The notes beneath the pieces are model-generated. The model was not told the DNA's origin. It saw only the letters and a program-made list of their open reading frames with translations, and ran no database searches. Shown here piece by piece: positions 1-6,802 of a stretch of DNA of 45,897 bases; positions within the stretch are counted from its first letter, which is position 1; each line of letters starts with the position of its first letter. This DNA comes from CAVXAE01 sp044225565 (GTDB taxonomy: Bacteria > Pseudomonadota > Gammaproteobacteria > Steroidobacterales > Steroidobacteraceae). Location of the stretch: positions 1 through 45,897 of the forward strand of contig JBGAIL010000015.1 in NCBI GenBank assembly GCA_044225565.1. The letters run 5' to 3'. The position numbers and the translations under genes are program-made.

Positions 1-66
1 CGGCGGCTCGGCCGCCGCGGCCAGCTGCGCGAGTCCCAGCGCCGCCGCCGCGAGCGCGAGCCGCAT
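1..66 (-). CDS. Start of an exported protein of unknown function (partial)
   Basis: Only the first 22 codons are inside the window; the gene runs off the left edge. The ATG (66-64) shares its A with the rho stop codon in a TGATG overlap, so it is probably translated with rho. The visible residues are Met-Arg followed by an Ala/Leu-rich stretch ending Ala-Ala-Ala-Ala-Glu-Pro-Pro, which looks like a Sec signal peptide with a cleavage site near residue 19. The product is therefore probably periplasmic or outer-membrane. Function cannot be inferred from this fragment. Confidence 0.6.
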   Translation of the reverse strand, partial: MRLALAAAALGLAQLAAAAEPP

Positions 67-1535
67 CAGCGCTTCATCGCCTCGAAGAATTCGCTGTTCG
101 ACTTCGTGTCTTTCATCTTGTCGAGCAGGAACTCGATCGCGGCGAGCTCGTCCATGGGGTGCAGGAGCTTGCGCAGGATCCAGATCTTGGCGAGTTCGCC
201 CTGTTCGGTGATGAGCTCTTCCTTGCGCGTGCCCGAGCGGTTGATGTTCACGGCCGGGAACACACGCTTCTCGGCGATGCGCCGGTCCAGGTGGATCTCG
301 CTGTTGCCCGTGCCCTTGAACTCCTCGTAGATGACGTCGTCCATCTTCGAGCCGGTGTCGATGAGCGCGGTGGCCAGGATCGTGAGCGAGCCGCCCTCCT
401 CGATGTTGCGCGCGGCGCCGAAGAAGCGCTTCGGGCGCTGCAACGCATTCGCATCCACACCGCCCGTGAGTACCTTGCCGGAGCTCGGCACCACGGTGTT
501 GTAGGCGCGCGCCAGGCGCGTGATGGAATCCAGCAGGATCACCACGTCCTTCTTGTGCTCGACGAGGCGCTTGGCCTTCTCGATGACCATCTCGGCCACC
601 TGCACGTGCCGCGCGGCGGGCTCGTCGAACGTGGAAGACACCACTTCGCCCTTCACCGTGCGCTGCATCTCCGTGACCTCCTCCGGCCGCTCGTCGATGA
701 GCAGCACGATGAGGTAGACCTCGGGATGGTTGTTGGTGATGGCGGTGGCGATGTTCTGCAGCAGCATCGTCTTGCCGGCCTTCGGCGGGGAGACGATGAG
801 GCCGCGCTGGCCCTTGCCGATGGGCGCGACGAGGTCGATGGTGCGGGCGGTGAGATCCTCGGTGGACCCGTTCCCGCGCTCGAGCTTCAGGCGCTTGGTC
901 GGATGGAAAGGCGTCAGGTTCTCGAACAGCACCTTGTTGCGCGAGCTGTCCGGGGAGTCGAAGTTGATCTCGCCGACCTTGAGCAGCGCGAAGTAGCGCT
1001 CGCCGTCCTTCGGCGGGCGGATGAGCCCCGAGACGGTGTCGCCGGTGCGCAGGTTGAAGCGGCGGATCTGGCTCGGGCTGATGTAGATGTCGTCGGGGCC
1101 GGCGAGGTAGGAGCCGTCGGCCGAGCGCAGGAAGCCGAAGCCGTCCTGCAGGATCTCGAGCACGCCGTCGCCGTAGATGTTCTCGCCGTTCCTCGCGTGC
1201 GCCTTGAGGATGGAGAAGATGATGTCCTGCTTGCGCGAGCGGGCCAGGTTCTCCAGGCCCATGGTCTCCGCCATCTTCACGAGCTCGTGGATCGGCTTCG
1301 CCTTGAGCTCCGTGAGGTTCATCGACTTCTTCGACTGCGAGAGCTCCGCGGGGCTGATGATCTCCGCGTCGTTGTCGCCGTCGTACTGGTCCGCCTCGTA
1401 GGGCGGCTCGTCGTGCCGGCCGCCGTTGTTGCCGCGGTTGTCGCGGTTGCCGTCGCGGTCGCCGCGATAGCCGCCGCCGTGGCGGGGACCCTTGCCCTGG
1501 CGGTTGCGCCCCTGATTACCCAGATACCCTCTCAC
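66..1535 (-). CDS. rho: Transcription termination factor Rho with a 71-residue N-terminal extension
   Basis: Hexameric RNA-DNA helicase/ATPase that ends transcription of untranslated RNA. From Met72 onward the protein (418 residues) aligns by eye along the whole of E. coli Rho (419): N-terminal helix bundle, cold-shock-like RNA domain (GFGFLRS), Walker A (PPKAGKT, about 249-255), Walker B/DE region (LLIDERPEEV), Q-loop and R-loop segments (GGVDANAL, KGTGNSE). The GTG start at 1535 overlaps the trxA stop as GTGA and has GGAG about 8 nt upstream, so the extension is probably translated. Residues 1-71 are low-complexity, rich in Gly, Arg, Asn and Asp, and absent from enterobacterial Rho. An internal ATG at 1322 behind a purine-rich stretch could give a short form. 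Confidence 0.97.
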   Translation of the reverse strand: MRGYLGNQGRNRQGKGPRHGGGYRGDRDGNRDNRGNNGGRHDEPPYEADQYDGDNDAEIISPAELSQSKKSMNLTELKAKPIHELVKMAETMGLENLARSRKQDIIFSILKAHARNGENIYGDGVLEILQDGFGFLRSADGSYLAGPDDIYISPSQIRRFNLRTGDTVSGLIRPPKDGERYFALLKVGEINFDSPDSSRNKVLFENLTPFHPTKRLKLERGNGSTEDLTARTIDLVAPIGKGQRGLIVSPPKAGKTMLLQNIATAITNNHPEVYLIVLLIDERPEEVTEMQRTVKGEVVSSTFDEPAARHVQVAEMVIEKAKRLVEHKKDVVILLDSITRLARAYNTVVPSSGKVLTGGVDANALQRPKRFFGAARNIEEGGSLTILATALIDTGSKMDDVIYEEFKGTGNSEIHLDRRIAEKRVFPAVNINRSGTRKEELITEQGELAKIWILRKLLHPMDELAAIEFLLDKMKDTKSNSEFFEAMKR

Positions 1536-1861
1536 AGGTTCGTCTCCAGGAAGGCGGACAGTTGCGAGCGGGAGACCGCGCCGACCTTCTGGGCTTCCAC
1601 GGTGCCGTTCTTGAACAGGATCAGCGTGGGGATGCCGCGGATGCCGAATTTCGGCGGGGTCTGCGGGTTCTCGTCGATGTTCAGCTTGGCGATCTTGATG
1701 CGCTCGCCGTATTCGGCGGCGATCTCATCGAGGATGGGGGCGATCATCTTGCAGGGGCCGCACCACTCGGCCCAGAAATCGAGGAGCACGGGCTTGTCGG
1801 ACTTCAGGACATCCTGTGCGAAAGTGGCATCGGTGGTGTGCACGATTTGCGGGTGGCTCAC
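1532..1861 (-). CDS. trxA: Thioredoxin 1
   Basis: Cytoplasmic 109-residue dithiol reductase that serves ribonucleotide reductase, methionine sulfoxide reductase and similar enzymes. The active site WCGPC is at residues 33-37 and the cis-proline loop GIPT has its proline at 78; length and fold pattern match thioredoxin 1. The GTG start has GGAGG 9 nt upstream. It is the first gene of a minus-strand pair with rho (4-nt overlap) and lies divergent from rhlB, the same arrangement as in E. coli. Confidence 0.97.
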   Translation of the reverse strand: MSHPQIVHTTDATFAQDVLKSDKPVLLDFWAEWCGPCKMIAPILDEIAAEYGERIKIAKLNIDENPQTPPKFGIRGIPTLILFKNGTVEAQKVGAVSRSQLSAFLETNL

Positions 1862-2157
1862 GCGGTTCGACCTCCAGGGGAGAGAACGGAAAAAGGGTGG
1901 GGATGGGACAGTGGATCGATATAGGGATGGGCTTGCGGGCGAAGGCCGTGCCGGAAACGACCGCCAAAACGGTTACACTAGCGGAATGAGGTGTTCGAGC
2001 CTTCCGGGACTTCCTGAATCGAACGGGACCGGGTTTCGGGTTTGAGACGGGCGGGAACGAAAGCCCGCGGGCTGGGACACTTTGTAGCGCTTCCGAACCC
2101 GATTTTCAAGTCCCCGCCGGGGACGCAGTCGAGATTACCGGACATGAACAGGCCCTC
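1862..2157. other. Divergent intergenic region between trxA and rhlB
   Basis: About 296 bp without a credible gene. It must carry promoters for trxA-rho (leftward) and rhlB (rightward). Only weak -10-like boxes are visible, such as TATATC on the minus strand near 1918-1923 and TTACACT near 1974-1980 on the plus strand, neither with a convincing -35. The purine-rich minus-strand GGAGG just above trxA is its ribosome binding site. No strong terminator or repeat was seen. Confidence 0.5.
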
Positions 2158-3810
2158 GTGAACGAGCTTATGACGTCATTCGCATCGCTGGCCCTCGCGG
2201 AACCGCTCCAGGCGGGAATCCGCGAGGCCGGCTTCATCCATTGCACCCCCATCCAGGCGCAGACCCTGCCCGTCGCGCTGCGCGGTCAGGACGTGGCCGG
2301 GCAGGCGCAGACCGGCACCGGCAAGACCGCTGCGTTCCTGATCGCGCTGTATCAGAAACTGCTCACGGAACCTGCGCCCGCCGACCGCAGACCGCAGTCC
2401 ATCCGCGCGCTCGTGCTTGCGCCCACACGTGAGCTCGCAGTGCAGATCCACCGCGACGCGGAAGTGCTGGGTCGCCACACCGGGTTCAAGACCGCCGTGG
2501 TGTTCGGCGGCGTGGACTACGACAAGCAGCGCAAGCAGCTCGAGGACGGCGTCGACGTGCTCATCGGCACGCCGGGCCGGCTCATCGACTATTTCAAACA
2601 GCACGTGTTCGAGATGCGCCATGCGCAAGTGCTGGTGCTGGACGAGGCGGACCGCATGTTCGACCTCGGTTTCATCGCCGACATCCGCTACATCCTGCGG
2701 CGCCTGCCGCCGCCGGACCGCAGGCAGTCCATGCTGTTCTCGGCCACGCTGTCGCAACGCGTGCTGGAGCTCGCTTACGAGCACATGAACAGTCCCGAGC
2801 TCGTGCGCATCGAGCCGGACAAGATGACGGTCGATCGCGTGCGGCAGCTGGTCTACTACCCGTCCATGGAAGAGAAGCTGCCGCTGCTCGTCGGCCTGCT
2901 GCGCCAGTTCGAAGCGCGCCGCACCATGATCTTCGTGAACATGAAGCGCACCGCGGAGAGGCTCGAAGCCACGCTGCGCGCGAACGGCTTCCATGCGCAG
3001 GCGCTGTCGGGCGATGTGCCGCAGCAGAAGCGGTTGCGCTTCCTGCGGGACTTCCACAATGGCGACCTCGCCGTGCTCATCGCCACGGACGTGGCATCAC
3101 GCGGCCTGCACATTCCCGACGTGAGCCACGTGTTCAACTTCGATCTGCCGCAGGACGCGGCGGACTACGTGCATCGCATCGGCCGCACCGCCCGCGCCGG
3201 CGCGGAAGGCGACGCCATCAGCTTCGCTTGCGAGGACACGGCCGTCTCGCTGCCGGAAATCGAGGATTATCTCGGGCACAAGATCCCGTCGGCGCCCGTG
3301 TCGATGGAGCTGATGAGCACCGAGGTGAAACGCCCGGCGCACGACGGTGAAGGCCACGGCCGCTCGCCTCATGGCCGGCCGCGCGGCGGCGGCGGCGGCG
3401 GGCGTGCGCCTCGCCGGGGCGGTGCGGCAACGGTAGTGGCCGGGCGGAAGATCGCACCCGGCCAGCCGGTGAGTCTGCGGCGTGGCGCAAGCTCAGGCTC
3501 GCAACCAGGCGGTCAGGAAGTCCGCGTCGTCAGCCGCGCGGACGGCATCGTCCAGGCGATTCCGGCATCCCGCGCGGCGCAGCGCAGGCGAGCTGTCGTG
3601 CGCGACATCCGAGCGCTGCGGATCGAAAGGCTCCACCTCCCGCACCGCGTGCCAGAACCGCGGGCTCTCCTTGGGCGCTCTGAACTCGTGAGAGCTGTAC
3701 AGGGCATCGAAATACCGTTTCACACCCATCTGCTCGTCCTTGATGCGGAGCGTCTCCGGGTGCGCGTTGGTGAGCAGCACCAGCCGCTTGCCCCTCGAGC
3801 GCACGCGTGA
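2158..3810 (+). CDS. rhlB: DEAD-box ATP-dependent RNA helicase RhlB
   Basis: RNA helicase of the RhlB type, which in Gammaproteobacteria partners RNase E in mRNA decay. Motifs in order: Q motif (GFIHCTPIQ, about 23-31), Walker A AQTGTGKT, PTRELA, GG, TPGRL, DEAD, SAT, then helicase C with ARTMIFVN, TDVASRG and HRIGRTAR. Resemblance to Xanthomonas RhlB is clear up to about residue 380, followed by a Gly/Arg-rich basic tail. Start GTG 2158 gives the usual short leader before the Q motif; ATG 2170 is an alternative. The last ~105 codons (3493-3810) are antisense to a real HAD gene and look non-native, so the natural stop was probably near 3470-3490 and may have been lost by an indel in the GGC-repeat/GC-rich tail. 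Confidence 0.9.
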   Translation: MNELMTSFASLALAEPLQAGIREAGFIHCTPIQAQTLPVALRGQDVAGQAQTGTGKTAAFLIALYQKLLTEPAPADRRPQSIRALVLAPTRELAVQIHRDAEVLGRHTGFKTAVVFGGVDYDKQRKQLEDGVDVLIGTPGRLIDYFKQHVFEMRHAQVLVLDEADRMFDLGFIADIRYILRRLPPPDRRQSMLFSATLSQRVLELAYEHMNSPELVRIEPDKMTVDRVRQLVYYPSMEEKLPLLVGLLRQFEARRTMIFVNMKRTAERLEATLRANGFHAQALSGDVPQQKRLRFLRDFHNGDLAVLIATDVASRGLHIPDVSHVFNFDLPQDAADYVHRIGRTARAGAEGDAISFACEDTAVSLPEIEDYLGHKIPSAPVSMELMSTEVKRPAHDGEGHGRSPHGRPRGGGGGGRAPRRGGAATVVAGRKIAPGQPVSLRRGASSGSQPGGQEVRVVSRADGIVQAIPASRAAQRRRAVVRDIRALRIERLHLPHRVPEPRALLGRSELVRAVQGIEIPFHTHLLVLDAERLRVRVGEQHQPLAPRAHA

Positions 3811-4128
3811 CAGGAACTCGACGGCGCCCGGCAGCCAGGCGATGCGCTCCCGCTCCTGCCGGTGCAGGCCCGCCACATCCAGGCCGAGCTCGCGACTCCA
3901 GAACTCGATGCAGTACCAGTCCAGCGTGCCCTCCCGGGTGCGGAACCTGGGTAGCAATTGCGCCCTCGCCTGCTCCACCGTGAGCCCGCCCGCGCGTGCG
4001 AATTCGGCCGGGATGCGCTGCAGCCAGAAATGGTTGTCGAAGGCGATGTCGAGCAGCGTGCCGTCGAGATCGAGGAGCACGGTATCGATGCGGTCCCATG
4101 GCGGGAACTGGGTCGGGGCGAGCGGCAT
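3493..4128 (-). CDS. HAD-family hydrolase, YrfG/GMP-IMP nucleotidase-like, 3' end disturbed
   Basis: Resembles E. coli YrfG, a HAD hydrolase acting on purine nucleotides. HAD motif I DLDGTLLD is at residues 20-27, followed by the family-typical AFDNHFW, DWYCIEFWSRELGLD, LLTNAHPETL (motif II) and PKESPRFWHAV (motif III lysine). After EPFDPQRS the frame reads oddly: the motif IV aspartate pair appears as HDS, and a stretch matching the family (ARDAGIAWTM) lies in another frame, with the original frame resuming at AVR. This suggests two compensating indels between about 3545 and 3590, or a decaying C-terminus. Start ATG 4128 was chosen over TTG 4137. It converges on rhlB, whose open frame runs through it. 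Confidence 0.75.
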   Translation of the reverse strand: MPLAPTQFPPWDRIDTVLLDLDGTLLDIAFDNHFWLQRIPAEFARAGGLTVEQARAQLLPRFRTREGTLDWYCIEFWSRELGLDVAGLHRQERERIAWLPGAVEFLSRVRSRGKRLVLLTNAHPETLRIKDEQMGVKRYFDALYSSHEFRAPKESPRFWHAVREVEPFDPQRSDVAHDSSPALRRAGCRNRLDDAVRAADDADFLTAWLRA

Positions 4129-4224
4129 GGGGCGCAATCATATAAGCTACGCCGGCCGCCGCGGGGCGGCGCTTGAACCACGCCCGAGATTCCCGGGAGC
4201 ACTCCCGAGCGCACCTGGCCGGCC

Positions 4225-4449
4225 ATGACGGACATCGAAGACAACGTCGACAGGGAGCTGTTCCGCAACGTGGAGAAGTTGCGCCAGCTGCGCATCGAGC
4301 ACCGCGACCTCGACGAGGTCATCTCGCGCCTCTCGCTCGACCTCAACGTCAACGAGCTGCAGCTGAAGCGCCTGAAAAAGCGCAAGCTGATGCTGAAGGA
4401 CCAGATCACCCGGCTCGAGAGCCAGTCGATCCCCGACCTCAATGCCTGA
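4225..4449 (+). CDS. YdcH/DUF465-family small coiled-coil protein
   Basis: 74-residue charged, helix-forming protein matching the YdcH (DUF465) pattern: a first helix with HRDLDEVISRL, then LKRLKKRKLMLKDQI leading into a short tail. The family is widespread in Proteobacteria and has no established biochemical function; it is predicted to form helical hairpins. The stop codon overlaps the MscS-type gene start by 8 nt, so the two are probably co-translated. No strong ribosome binding site is visible. Confidence 0.85.
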   Translation: MTDIEDNVDRELFRNVEKLRQLRIEHRDLDEVISRLSLDLNVNELQLKRLKKRKLMLKDQITRLESQSIPDLNA

Positions 4450-5788
4450 GCCCGCCTCCGTCATCGCGCGCATCGCCACACCCGAGGTGCTCACGGAGAT
4501 CGTCGCCATCGTCATCGCGGCGATGATCGGCATCGTCGCCATGCAGATGCTGCGCGCCTGGCAGAAGCGCACCGCCAGCAGTGCAGAGCAGCTCGGCTGG
4601 CGCGCTAGGCTGCTCGAGGGGGTCGTGCTGCTGGCGCCATTCCTCGTGGCGATGGTCGTAATGCTGATCGTGCGCGGCGTGCTCGGCACCCTGGAAATGC
4701 ACACGGCCGTGGTAGACACCGCGCTGCAGCTGGTGACCTCGCTGGTGCTGGTGCGGTTCGGGCTCTACCTGCTGCGGTTGTGGCTGGGAGGCGATACCTG
4801 GCTGCGTGCGTGGGAGGCGCGGATCACGTTCATCGTGTGGCTGCTGCTGTCGTTCCAGCTGCTCGGCTGGTTCAACTACATCGAGTCGACGCTCGACCAG
4901 ATCGACATCATCCCGGGCAAGAACACCTTCAGCCTGTGGGACCTGGTGCGCGGCATCGTGGTCATCTCGGGTTTCGTGCTGGTGACGAGCCTCGTCGCGC
5001 GCACCATCGAGCGGCGGGTGATGAAGGTGAACGCGCTCGCCGTGTCGACGCGCATCGGCATCTCCAAGTTCACGTACGTCTTCCTCGTGAGCCTCGGGAT
5101 CCTGCTGGGCATCAACTCGGCGGGCGTCGACATCACGGCGCTCACGGTGCTCACCGGCGCCATCGGCTTCGGCCTCGGCTTCGGCCTGCAGGCCATCGCG
5201 AGCAATTTCGTGAGCGGGTTCGTGCTGCTCATGGACAAGTCCATCAAGCCGGGCGACGTCATCAGCTTCACCGGCACCACGGGCACCAGCACCGACAACT
5301 TCGGCTGGGTGCAGGAACTGCGCGGCCGCTACGTGGTGGTGCGGGATCGCGACGGCGTCGAGACGCTGGTGCCGAACCAGAACCTCATCACGAACTCGGT
5401 GATCAACTGGAGCTATTCGGACCAGCGCGTGCGCCTGAAGCTGCCGGTGATGATCAGCTACGACGACGACCCGGAGCTCGCCCTGCGCACGCTCGCGGAA
5501 GCGGTGAAGGACCATCCGCGCATCCTGCGCGAGCCACAGCCCGCGCCGCGGCTGATGGGCTTCGAGGACTACGGCATGCGGCTCGAGGTGCGCTTCTGGA
5601 TCGCCGATCCCATGAACGGCGTGAACAACGTGCGCTCGGACGTGAACCGCGCCATCTGGCGCATGTTCAGGGAGCGGGGCATCAAGATCCCGGTGGCGCA
5701 GCGGGAGTTCCGCATGCTGGAGGCGCGTGGGGGCGGCCGCAGCAGCTTCGATGCCGGGAGCGAGCCACCGCTGGCTCCCGGACCCTGA
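4442..5788 (+). CDS. Mechanosensitive ion channel of the MscS family
   Basis: 448-residue inner-membrane protein with about six predicted transmembrane segments: four or five in residues 1-200 and the pore helix near 230-265. The pore region carries the MscS signature (GAIGFGLGFGLQAIASNF, then GFVLLMDKSIKPGDVI), followed by the beta domain (VVVRDRDGVETLVPNQNLI) and the alpha/beta cytoplasmic domain. Members release solutes on hypo-osmotic shock. It is longer than E. coli MscS (286) because of extra N-terminal membrane helices. It overlaps the upstream ydcH-like gene by 8 nt, and arfB follows 41 nt later. Confidence 0.93.
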   Translation: MPEPASVIARIATPEVLTEIVAIVIAAMIGIVAMQMLRAWQKRTASSAEQLGWRARLLEGVVLLAPFLVAMVVMLIVRGVLGTLEMHTAVVDTALQLVTSLVLVRFGLYLLRLWLGGDTWLRAWEARITFIVWLLLSFQLLGWFNYIESTLDQIDIIPGKNTFSLWDLVRGIVVISGFVLVTSLVARTIERRVMKVNALAVSTRIGISKFTYVFLVSLGILLGINSAGVDITALTVLTGAIGFGLGFGLQAIASNFVSGFVLLMDKSIKPGDVISFTGTTGTSTDNFGWVQELRGRYVVVRDRDGVETLVPNQNLITNSVINWSYSDQRVRLKLPVMISYDDDPELALRTLAEAVKDHPRILREPQPAPRLMGFEDYGMRLEVRFWIADPMNGVNNVRSDVNRAIWRMFRERGIKIPVAQREFRMLEARGGGRSSFDAGSEPPLAPGP

Positions 5789-5829
5789 AGCATCAGCATC
5801 CTCCCGAGCAGCACCTGGGCTCGCCCGCC

Positions 5830-6357
5830 ATGATCCCGATTCCGGACAGCGACATCGAGCTCTCGTTCGTGCGGGCCTCGGGGCCCGGCGGACAGAACGT
5901 CAACAAGGTCGCCTCGGCGGTGCAATTGCGGTTCGATCTGGCCGGAACGGCGGTGTTGAGCGAGCCGGCGAAGCGCCGGCTGCGTGCGCTCGCGGGTCGG
6001 CGCGTCACGGACGACGGAGCGCTGCTCATCATGGCGCGCAACCACCGTACCCAGGAAGCGAACCGGCGCGAGGCTCACGAGCGGTTGCAGGATCTCATTG
6101 CCCGCGCGCTGGTGGAACCGAAGTTGCGGCGGGCAACCAGGCCGACGCGGTCATCGAAGGAGCGGCGGCTCGAGAGCAAGGCGCGGAAGCAGTCGACGAA
6201 ACGGCTTCGGGGAAAGGTGCGGTGGGAGGAGGCGGCTGAGAGTGCAGGCCTCGCGAGCTGGGAGATCGTCGGGAACATGACGACGCGATTCGTCAACCGG
6301 ACGCACGCGCGATCGTCAATGCGCATGACGATCGCGCGTCAATCGTCCGGTTGTTGA
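5830..6357 (+). CDS. arfB: Alternative ribosome-rescue factor ArfB (peptidyl-tRNA hydrolase, YaeJ-like)
   Basis: Releases peptide from ribosomes stalled without a stop codon. The catalytic GGQ is at residues 20-22 inside SGPGGQNVNKVASAV, the family signature, and the basic ribosome-binding tail (RRLESKARKQSTKRLRGK) is at 112-129. Relatives end near residue 130-140; here the frame continues to 175. The last ~22 codons lie inside a large inverted repeat at 6288-6362, so the extra tail may be a recent acquisition or the result of a lost stop (another frame has TGA at 6237). The start ATG 5830 gives the standard N-terminus. Confidence 0.9.
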   Translation: MIPIPDSDIELSFVRASGPGGQNVNKVASAVQLRFDLAGTAVLSEPAKRRLRALAGRRVTDDGALLIMARNHRTQEANRREAHERLQDLIARALVEPKLRRATRPTRSSKERRLESKARKQSTKRLRGKVRWEEAAESAGLASWEIVGNMTTRFVNRTHARSSMRMTIARQSSGC

Positions 6358-6362
6358 CGAAT
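6288..6362. repeat. 30-bp-stem imperfect inverted repeat at the arfB 3' end; probable bidirectional terminator
   Basis: Arms pair in three blocks: 6288-6297 with 6353-6362 (10 bp), 6298-6303 with 6344-6349 (6 bp) and 6305-6318 with 6326-6339 (14 bp), around a 7-nt loop (6319-6325). Between blocks there is a 3-nt bulge and a 1x4 internal loop. It lies between convergent genes and is followed on the plus strand by TTTT (6362-6365). Its left arm and loop encode the extra C-terminus of ArfB and the arfB stop is in the right arm. It may be a terminator or a member of a dispersed palindromic repeat family; no second copy was seen here. Confidence 0.8.
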
Positions 6363-6388
6363 TTTCCGCCGGCCCCGGCGCATGCCGA

Positions 6389-6787
6389 TCACTCTGGCCG
6401 GAATCTCACCAGCGTCCTGCCGTCGATGTCGAGCAGCACCAGTTCGGGCCCTTCCTGGCGATAGCTGTGCGTAGCGGCGAACGCCGCGAACAGCCGGCTC
6501 TCCTGGCCGTTTGCGGCCGGATCGGCGCAGGCCATGCGGGTCGCGGCCAGCGGGCCGAATTGCAGCGAAGTGTGGTCGAACTTCGCCTCGCCGCTGTAGC
6601 GGTTGCAGCCGCCCTGGCCGGAAGCCTTCCCGTCCTTCGTGAACTCCAGCGTAGAGCTCGTGCCCGATACCGCCGGCGTGCCGCCCACTTCCGCGGCGAC
6701 CCAGCGCGTATCGACCAGCGCATCGGGCGCAGCACTGCACGCGGTCGCGAGCAGCACGGCGGACAGGATCGACGACGAGCGATTCAT
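6389..6787 (-). CDS. META (HslJ-like) domain lipoprotein
   Basis: 132-residue exported protein. A signal peptide with a lipobox-like ATAC (Cys17) precedes a single META domain: DTRWVAAEVGG near the start, the signature GGCNRYSG in the middle (about 59-66) and a terminal strand ending LVRFRPE. E. coli HslJ belongs to this family, which is linked to heat-shock and novobiocin resistance without a defined biochemical role. GGGAGG lies 6-7 nt before the ATG and the gene begins 15 nt after the RND transporter stop, so it is probably the last gene of that operon. Confidence 0.85.
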   Translation of the reverse strand: MNRSSSILSAVLLATACSAAPDALVDTRWVAAEVGGTPAVSGTSSTLEFTKDGKASGQGGCNRYSGEAKFDHTSLQFGPLAATRMACADPAANGQESRLFAAFAATHSYRQEGPELVLLDIDGRTLVRFRPE

Positions 6788-6802
6788 GGAAGCCTCCCGG
6801 AC

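Noticed and set aside
159..2045. Long plus-strand open frame opposite rho and trxA
   Set aside because: It is antisense to rho and trxA, whose sequences are clear, and its translation is Arg/Ala/Val/His-rich as expected from high-GC shadow frames.
3385..3402. GGC trinucleotide run in rhlB as a phase-variation switch
   Set aside because: A triplet repeat keeps the frame when it changes length and merely encodes a Gly run common in RhlB tails; it may still be a site of assembly error.
4130..4224. Promoter at TATAAG (4141-4146) for the ydcH-like gene
   Set aside because: The box has no acceptable -35 at 16-18 nt and is 80 nt from the ATG, so it was not listed.
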